From assembly GCF_900114205.1 (NCBI RefSeq), contig NZ_FOSH01000006.1:62001-126000 (forward strand): a stretch of 64,000 nt of DNA, in the 5' to 3' direction. The notes under the pieces were generated by a model. It saw only the letters and a list, made by a program, of their open reading frames with translations. It searched no databases and had not been told where the DNA came from. The position numbers and the translations under genes are program-made. This document shows positions 63,066-64,000 of this stretch, piece by piece (the stretch's first letter is position 1; every line of letters starts with the position of its first letter). The DNA is from Methylophaga sulfidovorans (GTDB taxonomy: Bacteria > Pseudomonadota > Gammaproteobacteria > Nitrosococcales > Methylophagaceae).

Positions 63066-64000
63066 GTTAATGGAACACCTCTGGCTAATTTTGGCTGTGC
63101 CTGTGCCAATCCCATACTTTTTGTGGCAAGCCAGTGTTTCATCACTGGCATAGCATCAACAAATGTCAGGCCAGCACCACGTATATGTCCTAAGACTGGG
63201 ATATCGTTACTGAATAATTTGACTAACTGATCGGTGGATTTGACCACTTGATCCTGATCTTGCTGGCGTTGGTCCTGATAATTTTTGAGAAGTTCAGCAT
63301 CACCACTGTCTTTACTGTTAAACAGATGTTCTGCTAACACGGCAACATCACGCAGTCCGAGGTTAAACCCCTGTCCGGCAATTGGATGCAGGCTGTGAGC
63401 GGCATTACCAATAAAAACAATCCGTGGTTGTACAGGCATATCTGCTTGCATCAGAATTAAGGGATGACTGTTTCGCTGACCAACACGAGTGAAGCGACCA
63501 GCGCGATAGCCAAACTCTCTCTGTAACTGTTTCAGAAATTCCTGCTCTGACATGGCCAGCAGCGCTTTGTGCTCACCGCCCTTAACAGTCCATACCAGAC
63601 TGCTTCGTTTGTCTGTCATTGGTAATAAGGCCATAGGACCAGAGGTCGTGAAACGTTCGTAAGCCCATCCTAGGTGAGGTTTATCGGTGGAGATATTGGC
63701 TGTGACCGCAACCTGATTGTAATCTTGTTCCCATGCACCTAGTTTTAAACAATGGCGGATGGTGGACTCCCGTCCATCAGCAGCAACAATCAGTTTTGCT
63801 GTGAGCGTGTCGTCATTATCTAAAGTTACCTGCACATGTTCGGTTTCTGCGACTACTGTGCTCACAGTTCTGGGACAAAATAATGTCAAATTATCAAGTT
63901 GTTGCAGTTGACGATTGAGAGCTTGACCTAAATATCTGGCCGTAATTACCTGTCCGAGAGCAGGTACGTTTTCCTGCTCAGCAGATAAGCGTGTTACGCC
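63062..64000 (-). CDS. ubiH: UbiH-like FAD monooxygenase, N-terminus cut by window edge
   Basis: The frame enters at 64000 in phase with GVTRLSAEQENVPALGQVIT, so the gene starts beyond the window; about 312 residues are visible. GNAAHSLHPIAGQGFNLGLRDVAVL is the family FAD motif. In E. coli UbiH hydroxylates C1 of the quinone ring. A TTG at 63889 would make an artificially short protein. It overlaps ubiI by ATGA. The missing N-terminal GxGxxG should lie outside. Confidence 0.9.
   Translation of the reverse strand, partial: GVTRLSAEQENVPALGQVITARYLGQALNRQLQQLDNLTLFCPRTVSTVVAETEHVQVTLDNDDTLTAKLIVAADGRESTIRHCLKLGAWEQDYNQVAVTANISTDKPHLGWAYERFTTSGPMALLPMTDKRSSLVWTVKGGEHKALLAMSEQEFLKQLQREFGYRAGRFTRVGQRNSHPLILMQADMPVQPRIVFIGNAAHSLHPIAGQGFNLGLRDVAVLAEHLFNSKDSGDAELLKNYQDQRQQDQDQVVKSTDQLVKLFSNDIPVLGHIRGAGLTFVDAMPVMKHWLATKSMGLAQAQPKLARGVPLT

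Noticed and set aside
1-64000. tRNA, rRNA, CRISPR array, insertion sequence, prophage or attachment site
   Set aside because: None seen: all gaps are short and no repeated spacer pattern, transposase, integrase or tRNA-like cloverleaf was found on reading.

Overview
The window is chromosomal DNA of a flagellated, chemotactic Gram-negative bacterium of the Gammaproteobacteria. Evidence includes Lipid A/KDO export genes, a Lol lipoprotein sorter, RNase E and RhlB, UbiH/UbiI and a Vibrio/Pseudomonas-style flagellar-chemotaxis supercluster. Base composition is moderate to low GC. Several sugar-phosphate genes (zwf, pgl, glk, rpiA, glgA, ppc) would suit a ribulose-monophosphate methylotroph such as Methylophaga, but nothing in the window proves that genus. 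I see no rRNA, tRNA, CRISPR array, insertion sequence, prophage or clear pseudogene. Both ends cut genes: rluC on the left and ubiH on the right.

Layout. 1-4.1 kb: rluC diverges from rne across the only gene-free stretch above 300 bp, a structured rne leader; a small unknown gene overlaps the rne end. 4.1-14.4 kb: a mostly leftward envelope block (comEC, exbB, exbD, msbA, lpxK, ycaR, kdsB; lolC, lolD), then rpiA. 14.5-19.7 kb: ilvA, a SIMPL-domain protein, and the rightward pgl-glk-apaG-DUF2238 run. 19.6-24.6 kb: a membrane-anchored GYF/pentapeptide protein, a FliK-like/FlhX pair and a GGDEF/EAL protein. 24.6-43.9 kb: about 19 kb of unbroken leftward flagellar and chemotaxis genes, in transcription order fliL paralogue, fliL, fliM, fliN, fliO, fliP, fliQ, fliR, flhB, flhA, flhF, flhG, fliA, cheY, cheZ, cheA, cheB, motC, motD, parC, parP, cheW, a small charged protein and a DUF2802 protein. 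43.9-50.8 kb: psd, zwf, glgA, ppc. 50.8-58.3 kb: a leftward run of pqiA-like, DEAD-box helicase, SMP-30-like, DMT transporter, DUF411, small unknown, orphan TRAP binding lipoprotein, and uvrD. 58.4-64 kb: trxA, rhlB with two small downstream genes, DUF502, ubiI, ubiH.

How they work together. The export gate (FliOPQR, FlhAB), C-ring (FliMN), stator (MotCD), pole-targeting pair (FlhF/FlhG), sigma-28 and the polar array (CheYZAB, CheW, ParC, ParP) form one compact transcription unit with many 1-8 nt overlaps, arguing for translational coupling. RNase E and the RhlB helicase are encoded at opposite ends and may meet in a degradosome. The lipid A and Lol genes build the outer membrane.

No wholly new system is evident. 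The most interesting signals are: (1) an rne ribosome-binding site and start codon locked in a hairpin at the end of a long structured leader; (2) two FliM-like acidic helices in the CheA linker where a P2 domain would be expected; (3) a second fliL encoding a probably cleaved periplasmic form; (4) a GYF-TM-pentapeptide protein with four cysteines only on the presumed periplasmic side; (5) a tightly packed DUF411/unknown/TRAP-lipoprotein group without TRAP membrane subunits; (6) six convergent gene pairs whose 3' ends overlap.
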